DNA from: Diploscapter coronatus
Taxonomy: Eukaryota; Nematoda; Chromadorea; Rhabditida; Rhabditidae
Reading direction: 5' to 3'
Assembly (NCBI GenBank): GCA_964036155.1
Contig: OZ038422.1
Location: 15,151,201 to 15,215,200 of the forward strand
DNA length: 64,000 nucleotides
Positions 31,447-45,100 of this stretch are shown piece by piece. The notes under the pieces were generated by a model that saw nothing but the letters and a program-made list of their open reading frames with translations, did no database searches and was not told where the DNA came from. Position 1 is the first letter of the stretch; every line of letters begins with the position of its first letter. Position numbers and translations under genes: made by a program.

Positions 31447-31927
31447 GAAATAGTGTTGTTTTTCTAGAGATTTTAGAGATATTGCAGAAGGAAGAAATGA
31501 TGAAGAAAGGCATACAGTTACAGAAAACGAAGGAGGAAAATAGTGGGCCATCTGAAGAGAATATAAAGATTGTAGAAAAGGAGAAATAGTGAGAGTGGGT
31601 ATAAAGCCAGAGATAAAATTGAGAGAAATAGAGCTTGATTGAGAGAGAGTAAAGAGATAGTGAAAAGCTGAGAAATAGCGCAAGCAGATATAATGTTAAG
31701 GAGAAAAGAAGAAATAGCAACGAACAAGAGTGATAACGAGAGAATAATTGAGGATTTAGACAACTGCACATAGCAAATGACAAGGCAGAGTGATTAGACT
31801 TGGAAGAAGAGAAGAAAAAAGATAAAAGATATTGCGGTTAGTTGGCAGCTCGATGGATGAATGGAGGCTGAAAGCAAGAAGACGAGCTATTTGAAAACAA
31901 ACAATCAAAAAGTAAAATAGGAAATAG
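31447..31927 (-). repeat. Cluster of CTATTTC motifs (GAAATAG on + strand)
   Basis: GAAATAG occurs at 31447, 31583, 31625, 31672, 31711 and 31921, with a GAAAATAG variant near 31535. Four consecutive copies are spaced 42, 47 and 39 bp apart. Most copies continue as TAGC or TAGT. More copies lie outside at 20184, 20262, 25587, 28442, 29185, 29261, 29433, 34808, 53900, 59422 and 60448. The sequences between the motifs are not repeats of each other, so this is a motif array rather than a tandem repeat. The function is unknown. Confidence 0.5.
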
Positions 31928-33120
31928 CTAACCGAAAATTGAAATCAACTAGTGAAGATCAATTTTAGCCTTATTTCTCCAGCTAATGATTGAAAAATTG
32001 ATTCCATATGCAAATTTATGGCATTTCTGTTAGCCATAATTTCAGCATCACTTGGATCCTTCTAACATTCATGTTCTCAATAATTTGATGCATGGATTTA
32101 CAGAATATTATTTAGTTAAAATACAATTGTCAATATTTTTCTCAAAATGTTTTCCCTAGAATTGTGTTTCTGTCGGTATTTACAATGAATGGTGAATGGT
32201 CAAAGGATCTGCTACTATTTTTATGCCGAGTTGCGCAATCGACGCAAAGCTGTGAGAAATGCGAAAAATGAGATAAATGGGCTTATGAAAATTGAGACGT
32301 AACGGGGAATGAAAGGACACAGACAGAGGAATTGCACCAATTTTTTCGGAAGAGTGACAAAAATACAGACCGGATATTGAGCACAATAAACCGTATCAAA
32401 TATCCTGTACATGAGAACGAATATGAGAGCACGGTAGCATGTTTTATGCAAGGTAAGATAATTAGGACGCAATTTCTTTAAAGTTTAACTACCTTTGAAA
32501 TATTCAAAATGGTCTTTCAAATTTATAAACGTGTAGAAAATTATTTTGTGCACCAATTGTTTGCCACCGGAAGTGACTTTTGTGCTAATCTGTTTGTAGA
32601 TTTCTTGCGACATCATTATCGGGTACGGCAATTCAGAGACTCAATCCGTTGGTAATGGTATGAAGTCTCTTAATTCCATTGAAAATCGATGAACCATGTT
32701 TTTCTTATTCATTAGCATATCAATCAGGTATTGCTTCTAGTTTTTTTCTGGTAAAGTGCGAGCAGATTGTTGCACGATCTCAATTTTCCAATATTTCCTT
32801 ACTTCACCTGTCATTTCTCTCAATTATTCCGGTAGACATGTTATTGTCCTTACATGCAGTGCATTCCATCATTATTAGCCAATTTCTAATTAGCTTCCCA
32901 AAATGCGTATTGCATTGTTCAATTAGAGCCTAATGGGGAATTGTTGCGACCAGCTGAGCATTGTCCTGGAGAGGTCAGAAATTGTTGCGTATTTCGAGGG
33001 TCCCTGGGAAAATGATGACTAAAATCTTGAAAAACTCTCGGAAATGATAATTTTGCCAAGAATATTGGTATACCTTCATCAGAATGGATACTGGGTTTCT
33101 TATAAATTTTATATCTGCAT

Positions 33121-33234
33121 AAGGCTGTTCGAAATATTTCGTTCCATATTCTGCATCCCGAAAGTTTGAAAAAAAAAATTCCGCTTCGCATTCCGTATCC
33201 CGAAAATCTCAAAATATTATTCCGTGCAGCCCTG
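33121..33234. mobile_element. hAT-like MITE upstream of the Notch gene
   Basis: A 114-bp element beginning AAGGCTGTTCGAAATATT and ending with the complement of CAGGGCTGCACGGAATAATA. The ends are imperfect inverted repeats. The flanks ATCTGCAT (33113-33120) and ATCTGCAA (33235-33242) form an 8-bp duplication with one change. Inside, two related segments (CTGCATCCCGAAAG and CCGTATCCCGAAAA) form a direct repeat. There is no ORF. Confidence 0.65.
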
Positions 33235-36182
33235 ATCTGCAAGCAAAATAAAAAATTTTAAATTCTCGTAGAAATTTTGCATTATCTTTTATCTGGTTCA
33301 CGAATAGGATAGAAACTGAAGTTGAATATCTTCAATGTTTCAAGCTTTCTATGTAAAAATCCAATATTTTCCACATCGATGAATCAAGGCTATGCACTTC
33401 ATAGTGCTTACCGTAGCTTTGTCTATTGCATAACTATCGAGTAAATCATAAATAACATTTGATTATCTCATCACTTGGTTCCCACGCTCTACCATGTCAC
33501 TCCTTTCTTCACTCTATCGGAAATACCTTTTGTCTTTTTCTTCTAATGCCATCGTATTACCTGTTTTGTTCATAAACCAGTGGTTTCCCTCTGGGAAAAT
33601 TTCTTCAGTGTTAATCTGCGCCTGTCTTTTGTACTCTTCGAGCCAACTCCTTTGATTGTCTCAGATCTCGGATGTATCTAATCCTGGAAAAGATTGCAGC
33701 AGACATGCCGCTTCACAAAAGAACCACTTGTTTCTTGAAGGGCAGGAATGAGAGTTACTTGTCGCACTTCATTAGTAAAATCGAATCAATTCTATCTGGG
33801 AACCCGCATTTTCATAAAGGAAATGTTTCCGCTCAGTAATACGATCAGATAACTCGATGAAAATATTCCAACTAATTCCAATAACTCCAGGAAGCTTGAA
33901 AATGTTACCTTACTCAAGAAATCGTTCTCATCTCTCTACAATTTTGAAAGTTAATTCGAATATTTTCAAGAATCGACAACCATTTTTATTCAAGGATTTT
34001 CAAAGTTCAAATCAGCTAATTTGAGTAAGCCTCAAAATAATTTCGCTCTTTTAAAATTATTATCTGTTGATATCTCCATTCACTCTCAGAGAGGTGACTG
34101 TCTGCTTTTGGCTAGGTTAGAGATGACATATTCTGAAGAGAGTCGAAGAGATTAATAAACTGGAAAATAGTTATGCCCATTCTACAGTTAGAGAAATCCG
34201 CCTGACAGTTCTTGGGGGATATTTATGGTTTATGAGAAGTGTGCCATCTCGCCTTGCATTGTCTTTGTCATGCAACTACTGCAAACGAGGGAGGAAGGTG
34301 AACTCTGCAGAACGCAGACGTTCCCAGACTCTAACTGTGAATAATCAGAGATGGAGAAAATGAAAGAGAAAAAGGACAACCACCATTTTCTGCATTGTTT
34401 CAATCGCTCCCGCACCCTTGAAGCGAGCTATGATAACCGCAAATTTACAGTCATCCAAAAGGAAGCGAGAAGGAGTGAATTTGAATTTTACGATTTCACG
34501 CGTTGTATTATTTCTTTAACTCATTCTAATACCAATTTGAACAAGTTTTTGTTTTCCCATTTAATTTTTACCAGACTATGTTTCTGAACGCTTCTCAATG
34601 TTTAGCTTGGAAAAATCTATATTGAATCTGATGTTCAAGTATCAAAATTATTATCTGCTCATATTTTGATATACAAATTTATACAGTTACTTGCTCTCAT
34701 GATATCACTTGGCTGGTTTATCGCATGAAGAAGTGGGCGGAGTCTCTGCATGAGAGGGTGTGAATACAGAAAGAGGAGAGAGGGTATCTCAGATAGAGAA
34801 GACAAGGGAAATAGGGAATGGGAGAGAATGGGCAGAGATTCGCCCGTCCTTTTTTCTTTCCTGTCCCTTTCTATTTTCATTTTGCTTCCTACGATTCGCT
34901 TTTTTTCTAGATTTCGGGTTCGAAAATGTATTTTTCAGTGCTACTAAGCGATTTTTTCGCGTTCAGTTACCATTTCGTTCTAACTTGGATGAAAAGGAAT
35001 TGTTAATCCATCATCAATTGGAAATACTTGATTCGAACATTTTTAGAACTCATTCTCATTCGGACACTGATTTTTTTCATTTTCAATATTATTTTTTTCA
35101 ACTTCTGAGATATTTTCGATTTCTCTATACTTTTCATTTCCAACAAGTCTGTCTCATCTCTCCTGTTTCCGCTCCGTTATCTCGATCTGTACGTTTCATA
35201 TTATTCAATTTGCTCGCAAAAAGCCTTGCGTCCGAGAATCTCGCAAATCGATGCTTTCGCACTGCGAAATAACATTTTTTGATGATCAGTCGATTTTTGC
35301 ATTATCGACAACTTTCGTGCAGTGTTTTCGAAGGTGGAAGCAGAGAGCGAAATCTCATGGATAATGCAAAGTGTCAATGAATTTCTCGTGATGAATTTAG
35401 ATGTATCGATTTTGCGCTAAAACTTGGAAAAGCAATTCATTCTTTCATGGCGAATCATGGAACTATGAATTTATATAACATTTCGTGATTTTGAGCTCCT
35501 TCTTGTTTGATGTTCTCATGTCGTTCCATAAAATCGACATATTTTAGCTTCTATCTGAGAGAAAACAGCTCAGGCTGTTTACAATATCAGAAAACTATCA
35601 ACATTTCTTCATGCATCATTATGATTTGGTATGAATATTTTCAATTTTTTAAATCTTACTTTCTAAAAATCACTATTTTGACTTTTAAAATTTATTTCTC
35701 AAATTATTCTGCGAACAAAATCTTTCACACTAAATTAGCGAATAATGATTCTGAGCCTGGTCCATATCTATATTCCTCATATTCACTTTCTTCCATAATT
35801 GGAGAACCCTATCATGGTCCCTCTCTGTTATTGTTTCTCCTACTTTTCTCATTATCTCTTCTACACTTCCCACTCGCAGCGGGATCTCTTTATTCTAGTC
35901 GATTTTCGTTTTCGATTCGATTATCTTTTGTATATTCGTTACGGTCATTATTTTTATCTGAATTTTCTATATTTATGAGAAGTGAATTCGGCTTCATTCA
36001 ATTTTGAAAATTAAACCTTCACTTGAATCCAGAATGACAAATCTTTATTTTAATAATAGTTTAGTCGATCAATTTTCAGATCTCACCGATTTTGTGCTCA
36101 ATCAATCATCGATTTATTCATTAGTCTATGGCCGAGATTTGATTCGCAGATCGTCGTTGATTGAAAATTTTCCGACCTCATC

Positions 36183-39100
36183 ATGGATAACATGCTCAAA
36201 CTACTCGTATTCCTATCGTTGGCGTCATTTTCGACTCAGGAAGCCACCTTCATCATAGGTAAAATTTTAGCATAATTTTTACATTCTTTCAAAGAACTGC
36301 TTTCGTTACTTCACAATATAATTCAGATTCTCTGTATTCTGAGACACATTTTAAACATTACGTGAAATTTAAAAATTTCAGGCCACTGCGATGAAACATC
36401 CTGCCTGAATGGAGGGATTTGTCATCGGGGTCCTCCAGCAAATGGGTCGAAATATACGCATTGGTGCCAGTAAGTCATATGAATTTCAATTTTTGCTGAT
36501 AATTTTAAATCCTGCAATCATCTTGGCAACTTGAGGTTACAGTATATAGAAATGAGTGAGCGTTTTGCTACCCTCTCTTGACCTTGTAGAATATTTCATC
36601 AAGTTACGAGTTTGCAATATTTCCAAATCGCCTCTGCATCATTTTTATGGATATTCCCAAATTCGCCCTTCTTCCGGTTTATTTCTGGTGCGACTCGTGG
36701 TTCCTCTACCATTTTCGTCCCGACGGTTTTGTTCCCAATTTCTCACCTTTTGTCTTCATCTTCATCTCTTCATTTCCAGCAATATTTCGCAATTTTCGAA
36801 CCTCTCGTAGCCTATTTTGCCCGCTCTTTTTCTTTTGTGCAAGCGAGTTTTTGTGGCTAGATATGGGTGAGTGTACCGGGATGAGCAACGCTTTTGGGCA
36901 GCAGATATTTTGGACGGAAATTTTGTGGATCGATCATCGATTTTGGTTCTTTAGGGTTGGAAGATGGAAGTTATTTGCAAAATTTTGAAATAAGCATGAA
37001 AAATTCATCAAGAAACCGTGAGAAAATCAATTTTCATCGAACAGCAAAGGTCTGCATAAATTTTCTTCATCTGATCTGTTGCTGCCCTGTTTGATCGCGT
37101 CAGGGCAACAGCCTTGAATGCGAAATGAAACAGGCAAATCGTGAGATTACAAGTGAAGACGAAATCAATCGAATTGAATACTTTCGCATGCATAGATTGC
37201 GTAATTGTTGGTTTTTCTTGGATTTTATGTAGTACAAGAAATCTCGAAGATTTTAGATTATGTTCGGCTATTTCAGGCTAATTTTTGACATGCGAATTTT
37301 ACTCTTCACGTCAAAATATCAAATCTTTCGAGTCTATTTTATTACCAATTCAACCTTTCGCTTCTTCCAATGTTTTGGTTTGGTCCTTTACTTTTCTCTC
37401 GATTGTAAATTATCTGCGAGTGCGTGCTGCTGCGGATGCCCCCTGGTCTGGCACAATTTGACAGGTATCACTGTTCTTTCTCAAAGCAAGAAAGCAAACC
37501 ATCTCATCTCACGATTAAGGATAGGCAGGGAAACATGTCTTGGATATCATTTTCTCATTTCTGCTTCTGGCTGACAATATTGCGCTAGTTTTGATTAGAT
37601 TAGGCAATATGTAGGGCTTTGTTATCGAGCCTCTTTATCAGAGGGCTCGATCATTATTATGAGGCTATGCGATACCGAGCCCGAAGCGAGGATATTGTAA
37701 ATACGCTAATTGGGATAATTTGATGATATCAAAGAATTTGTAGAATACTATGAGAAGCGTTATGGAAGGCACAGATTTGAATCTTACACTCTTTCATACC
37801 TACAATATTTACTCTTATCCATTGACGAGATATGCCTCATTGGTTCGAACCATACAAGCACAGCAAACCACTAGATCGATTTCGATTTTTGAATGATCTC
37901 ACAAAAATTCATGGAATAGCAAAACATTCACTTTTTCCAAGAATATTATCATTCTCCTCTGACGTTTCCCAGTATTTGATCATGATCCGATATCTTGCTT
38001 CTTGAGGATTACAAGAGTGTGGTTGCGCAATATGTGAGAAGAGCTAGTCATTCAAATCATTGAGTAATTGATACCTCATACAAACTTGTCAAATTGGTTC
38101 ATCACAATGCTTGGCAACAGCGTTGATAAAAAATATGATGCTAGATATTATCATACTGTTACTATAGTCTGACTTGTGGGTATTTTTCAAAAGTCAATCA
38201 TAAACGTGCAATCTTTCAATAGATCAAACTTTTGTGCCAATTTTCTAATGGTATGCAAATAGCAACCTTTGACATTTTCAAAAACAACCTTTCAATTGAT
38301 TTGGACAATTGAATGGCAAACGTTTTAGTGGATGAATGGAAAATTGTTTTGATCCCAATTGAAACAAAAACTTGTTTACTAGCGAAAGATAGCCAATAAA
38401 GTGATGATAAGATTTTATGGAATCGCCTGCGAGCGCTAAAATGATGGATGATAATAGTTCCAATTCCATTCATAAAAAGATGATTTCTGCAGCCAAAACA
38501 CGGTTTCATTTTTACCCTTGCAGAGTGTGGTTGAAAAACGTAAAAATACTGCCATTTATCATCAACTTTCTTCATTGAATACAATTTTGCAACTATAGAA
38601 AGTTCGAGTGTGACTTTTGATCTTTTTAGTTCTTGAGCGAAAACCTATCATGATTATAACTGAAGAAGGTTTATCGATAAATTTACAAAATTCTTTTTCT
38701 ACGATATAACAATTTCCAAAAGTCTTATCATTTTCCTGATAAGGAATGATAAATTTCCCTGGGAAATCACCCAAATTTTTCCCCTCCTGAAGACGAGGGG
38801 CAAATTTTCGTCGATTTTCCCATGAACCGTGTTGCTTTGATATGCGAACATCTGCTAATGTAAAGATTGGGTCTGAAGACATGCGAAGGGAGGGGAAGGG
38901 GCCTTTGAAACGCAATGCCAGCGGCGGTCAGAAAGGGCACAGAGGGACGAAACTTGAAAATCGAAAAAGAAGGATTTCCGGCGAAGTGGATGATTGATGT
39001 CAGCATATTTCCACCTGCTAATGCGATTTTGATTCTCTTGAAACATTTTCTGTGGATTTTCGAAAGTAATGGCGAAGATGAAGTAGACCTCGGACTTTTG

Positions 39101-42100
39101 ACCTTCGATTGCCAATTTTCCATCCTTTTAAGAAGCGATCATGCTGCCATGCTAATATTGGTTCAAGATGTTATGCTTTCCATAACTAGGAAACTCATAC
39201 CGATTTTCTCACCCTCCATATTATCGAAAGTCTCATAAACTAGCGATTATGTAGATCATCTTCTCCAATTTCCTAATCTTCAATTCTAAATCGTCTTTTT
39301 TGATGTTCATTAGTCCTCTACTCATTTGCCCGTTTTCTGCTTTCACTGGCTCTGTGGCGAGGTTGCGTTGGTCATTTTGTGGCCAATCGGCGGTGCGCTG
39401 AAAAACCGCTCAGATGCGGCGCGAATCGGTCCAAATCGGTGAAAAACGACTGGCAAAAACGCGTCCTGAGAACGCACAGATTGACGCTTTTTGCTGCAGT
39501 TTTTCGCCGGACGTTTCTGACTTCATTACGCATGCATAATTATCTGAGAAAACACACAAATCTACTAAGAAATGCTTCTTGAGCAAATTTGAAGGATCAA
39601 AGAAATTACCCGACAAAATATAAAATTTGAAACAGCTCACCTAAAATTTCAAATTTTAGATGTCATGAGAGCTACTTTGGTCATCGATGTGAGCAAATTT
39701 GCCCGATGGAATGCGAGAACGGAGGTCGATGCGTGTTCAACTATGTCGGAATTCCGCACTGCGAATGTCCAATTGGTAAGTTGCTTGGTTTCTTTTTCAA
39801 TTTAGATTTAAGCTGAGTTCCCAGCTTGCACATCTTTCTACCAAAATTCTTTACTTGAAATGTTCAGTAGTGCAAATGTGGCAGATTGCATTGTGACACT
39901 TTTTTGGTTTCGAAAGGGGGAAACAACGACACAAAACTCCCTCATTCATCACTTTTTCACCCGTATTGAATGACCATTTGGTACGTTTTTGAGGAGGGAG
40001 GAGAAAAATAGGCGCTGAAAAAACTGCGCGATAAATTTACGACATCTTACACTGAGCTGCGGGGGAGAAGCTGGTAGACTGAAGGAAAAAAATTGGTGGT
40101 CATTTTATGAGGTAATAAGATGGTCAGCGTAAAACTTTTGACAGATTTACGCGTAGTTAATGAGTGCGGTTAAGAATTTCGTAATTTTGCCAAATTTTAT
40201 GCCAATTTTTCTTCAGCCGTTGCATATTGAACAAACTTTCAAAATCATAGAAATTCTATTTCTTTCTGCTAGCCTCGGGAAAACGTGACACTCTGACCAC
40301 AAATAGGGACAAAGGAAAAGACGACGGTGATTTATCGCTTTTCGAGATTTCCATGAAAAGCCCTTTGGGGGTTATTTTGAACCACAAAAAATAGCTGATA
40401 GCTTGTCGCGTGAAAGGACGGCAGAGGTCAAGGGATTAGTTTAGAAAAAAATACGAGCTTTACTAGTATTTTGAGTAAAATGTTATTTGTTTTAAATAAG
40501 CAAAAACTCAATCGACAAAGACGGTTCACCAAATTAGTGAAGATTTATGTCCTCATCGCGTTGGTTTTATTATCGTTGCCTCTTTTCTGACAGAGATAAC
40601 GATACTGGGGGTGGTCTTCTTCTTCATTCTGTATCTGTAGATTTGATTAGGCAAAAACTGCTGAACGTCGAGAATCTCAAGGACGAATCGGAAGGGGAAA
40701 AGTGCGAAACGCGCGGGGGGTTGACTTGGAACGAATAACACCAAAGAAATGCCGCTTGTGGAAATAAACTGACGATGCGAAAGCGCTGACAGTCGTTAGA
40801 CAATTTAAAAATTGAACAAATTATCAAGCAATCATCTTCTGGGGACTCAAAAATTTTCCTTCAGAAGAATTTCATGATAAACGCAATTGTTTCACATCTT
40901 TAGAAATCTCGCAAAATTTGTTGTCTAATAGTTTTTAACTAAAGAGAAAAGGTTCGAGGGTTCTGTAGGCTGATCTGACAACTTTGCCCACCAGATGCTT
41001 TGCACAGGTGATTGAGTGCATTCCATTCCATTCTGTGTCCTTCACATTTTGCAATGCATTATGCGGTAGCTCTGCTGCAATATTTTACATTTGCCTGACA
41101 CAATATGTGCGCATTATTATTGGTATTCGAACTATGCTGCATAATAAAACTTGCGAAAAACATTGAATGATCTAAAATTCGATTCTAGCCCTATAAAAGG
41201 GTAGATAAGAGTCGTTTGTCAACTTTTTCTTAGAGAATAATAATTTAGGAGTCAACATTATGTTGTTCCAATCATAATTTACTGAGATTCCCAAGAACAT
41301 CATCCTCAAGACTAAATTATGTCAGTGTTGATTTGTGAATTTGCGTGGCGCCTGAGATACGCCACAATCAAAGAGAATTGAGACTGGGGATGCGTTGATG
41401 CGTGTCTGGGAATGCAGCTGCCTAGGGACAAAATAGGAAATAATTTGAGGGAACTGTAAACTGTTGTGTCAGTTTGTGGGAAAACAATCTCTTCAGTGCA
41501 TACAACTTAAGTTCCAGTACTCAGAATATGTCATTGTTATGCACAGATATTGCTAAAACATGAAAATTTAACACAAATTTTATAAATCATTTCAGGCTTC
41601 AAGGGCTACCAATGCGACACTCCAGTCGAGAGCGTGTGCACTCAGAAACGTCCCTGTGGAAAGCACGGAACGTGCCACCTCACCACGGATTTGACCCAGT
41701 ACGAATGCAAGTGCCAGCAAGGATGGATGGGTTAGTTTTATTTTATTTTACCTCTTGTTGTCGAGCAAAAACAAAGCCTTCTCAATGAGCACTCTTTCCT
41801 GGCTACTTTCATTTTGAAAAGAATGCTTGACTTCTTGGCTATGAGGAGTACTGTAGTTTGCGTGATTCTTGAGCGCTTTTTGCTGTGCTATCAAAGAGGA
41901 GATTCCTCTCTTCCTTCCTCTTCTTTATTTGTCTATCTCATGGCCCTACTTGGCCATACACCATACATGGCTGGCTCTATCATTCAAAAAGTGAGAAGGA
42001 AATGTGCTAAGCGCTTTGAATATTGAGATGGACTTGATTTCAAAATCAATATTTATCAGTGAACTGAACAATTTTACCAACACCTGAGTTTGCTGACTGT

Positions 42101-45100
42101 GTAATTTCTTGAACCGCGAGCGTGATATAAATTTTTTCAAGATTATTTTTTATGCACCGAAAACTTGGGTTGGTAATTTATTTAGAATGTAATTGTCTCT
42201 TCATCAAATCTTTAAACTTCCAAAATTAGCTAGTCTAAACTCGAAAAACACCTTATCATTTATCAATAACATTGACTTAATTTTATTGTCTGAGAGAGGT
42301 CGAGTTTTCTGGCAGAAAAACGGTAATAATTTTGCGCGGGTCAGCGGTCAAGGGTTTATTAGTTGATCCTCATAGGACAAAGTTTTTCTTCTCAAAGATT
42401 ATCTTGTATCTCTCTATTCTCGTTTTCTTTTTTCTCTCTTAAATTACTGTACTCTCCTAAATTCTCATGCTAATTGCCTTATCTTCATCGAGGATCACAA
42501 GTTTATGAGGCAAGGATAAAGGAGAACCTAGCCGCATGCCAGATCTTCATGAGGTGTTACATGAGAACGAACAATTGGGTAGAAAGAGCATTTGACATAC
42601 CGGAAAATTGGTGGGGGATTAATTTGGACGCAAACAAGAATTGATATTTATCAGGGAAATAATTTTGAAAAAAAAACAAAACATTCTTAGATATCACACA
42701 TAAAACCTCCGAATTTTTTTATCGGTGAGTTCAAAGTGAAAAAATCATGAAGTAGCGAAAACAATGATGTTCCACACACACATTTTCTGCATTTTCCTCG
42801 GTTGGCGCCGCGCACTACAAAAGTTCGGTCGAACATTGAGAAAAATGTGTCTGAGAGAGGAGCGAATCGAATACAAAATGGAGGCAGAAGGGGGGTGCCA
42901 ATAACGGAATCGAAGGGGGTGAAATGGGAGGATTTAGACGGGATGAGGAAGGATAATTGGATGGGAACCTGGGAAGAATATTGAAGAAAATCGAGAATTG
43001 TGGATACTGTATGAACTTTGGGAAAATTTGAATATACTACGAAATACGTCGAAGCTTATCTGCAAAAAATTATTATTTTATCTTAAGAAATGTACATTTT
43101 CGCAAATATTCAAAAAATTCTTTTTTCTTCATCCTGACTAATTTGACTTTTAGTTTTTTTCACGATCTAAATTTTTGAAATTCTCCAATTTTTTATCGGA
43201 ACACCTTGAGAGAATTTTAGAGATCGTTCTTTACGATAATGTAACTGAGAATGCGAAGAAGTTCCCATAAGAAGGGAATGAACAAGTGAGAAGACGAGGT
43301 GGTTGATAAATGTCTCATTTCAACAGTTCGAAGTTGGAGTGGTAGAGATTATGCAAAATGAGAGAGGGAAGGATCTGCCGAAAGAACTGTCAACTGTCAG
43401 GCAAAATACGACCTTGATTAGTAAATGAGTAGATTAGTTGGGTGAGTAAAATGAAGGGATGATTTGAAATACGGTAAAAGTTAAAATGAAAGCTTTCTGG
43501 AACTTCTTCAGATAAGGAGCACTTATAGTAACTCTCTTTCAATAATTTCTACTTGAAACCGCCCCAAAGAAGTTGATCTTCAAGTATAGTTTATTTAGAT
43601 ATTATTCAAAATACCAACAATTTGCAAATCATTCCATATTATCTGTTATCTCCAAGCAATTACCTAATTAGTCAATCTCTATCGATCATCAAATATCGGC
43701 ATTTGTTTCGAACACAAAGAGGCCACTGCTCAAACATGTGTCTGCAGCTAAAAACGACCAAAAAGGCGTGAATTAATGAGCCGTTAAGGCGCAAAAGATC
43801 CTATCTTTGTTTTTCTCCAATCTAAAAGAAGTTCTCTAGAAGAACTATTGATTTTAGAATATTTAACCCTGTTTTCGGCCCCTATCTTTTAATACACAAA
43901 GAAGAAATTTTGTCTTCATGTAAATTTTAGCAAATCCAACAGCCACTTAGCTGATTTTAATAGGACTGTAAATGGGAAAATTACACGAAAAACCACTGTT
44001 ATGTTGACACAAGCAAATGACCGTAAACGACTTCAAAAATTGCGCCCGGAAGTTGCAAATAATGTTTTTTGCAGAATTTATTTATATTAGAGCGTGAGAA
44101 AGTTTCGACTTTTGAAAATAGCTGTAGAATTTTAACTTTTTATTCCAGTTATTTTCGCCAGTGTTTTATCGTGAGTAAGACTGGATTTGAGATCATTGCC
44201 AGGATTATCCATAGGGAGAGATATTGCATAATTTAGATGCACATTCTCGGTAGATCCTGATCGATATAACAAATGCTACTGGGTCTGGAAATTTTTGACA
44301 TCAAGTCTTCAATTCACAAATCAATATCATTTCTTACTGTTTATATTTTTCGATATAAAACATGCAAATTTCAAATCCTCCAATTTATCTGGTCTGAATT
44401 TTCGGATTCGATTTGCTTGTATCTTCACAGAAAAAGGTGACAAATGACAACTGTCTGGAGGCAGATTTGACAGAGAAAAGAGGGAAGAAAAAGGAACAAC
44501 AGACATGAATCACTCGGTACAGAAGAGGGGGAGAGCGAACAAGACAAAGTGCACTGAGAATGAGAATACGGATTGAAAATTAGAGGGATATGAGGGTTCA
44601 CCCTGACTGACGATAACTTCTTTATCATATAAAAAATGTAAACTCCGAAAATAAAAGTCAATTTTCATTCATGCTGAATGAATAACAGAATAGTGATGGA
44701 GATTGGGGTATAATTCATCTTAATTTCAGGTACGCACTGCAACAAACGCGGTTTTTGCCCTGTCGATTTCTGCCAGAATGGAGGCAAATGCTTGGAATAC
44801 GATCAGAAGAATGGCGAAGGAAAGTGCCAATGCCCTTTGGAGTTCACTGGAGTGAATTGTGAGAAAGATGTGGATGAATGTGAACTGGCAAGGAAGGATG
44901 GACAGCACGCTTGCAGGGACAATGGAGAGTGTGTCAATACGGTAAGAAATTTTGTTTTTCTTAAAATAAAAATCGATCGATTTAACTCGTTTAAAATTTA
45001 TTGGAACCTCAACAATTTTGAAACATATCGAGCAAACTCTATGGCTACTCATGATAATTCAATATTTTCACCTAGTGTTTTGAGTTTCATAATCTAAAAC

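Larger units (their letters stand above)
25771..36182. other. 10.4 kb divergent intergenic region between rnt-1 and the Notch gene
   Basis: The two genes point away from each other, so this region must hold both promoters and their upstream control elements. The stretch from about 28.2 to 31.9 kb is purine-rich on the + strand and carries many copies of GAAATAG. 34.8-36.0 kb is pyrimidine-rich and yields long but unconvincing ORFs. One hAT-like element sits at 33121-33234. I found no conserved protein-coding exon. Confidence 0.5.

Noticed and set aside
34760..36007. Two long + strand ORFs (170 and 166 codons) upstream of the Notch gene
   Set aside because: The sequence is strongly pyrimidine-rich, the products are Phe/Ser/Leu-rich without domains, and no splice or signal-peptide context fits. 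They are probably chance ORFs in low-complexity DNA.
37845..37862. GGTTCGAACC, resembling a tRNA B box
   Set aside because: No matching A box or acceptor-stem pairing at the right distance, and the sequence is inside a Notch intron.
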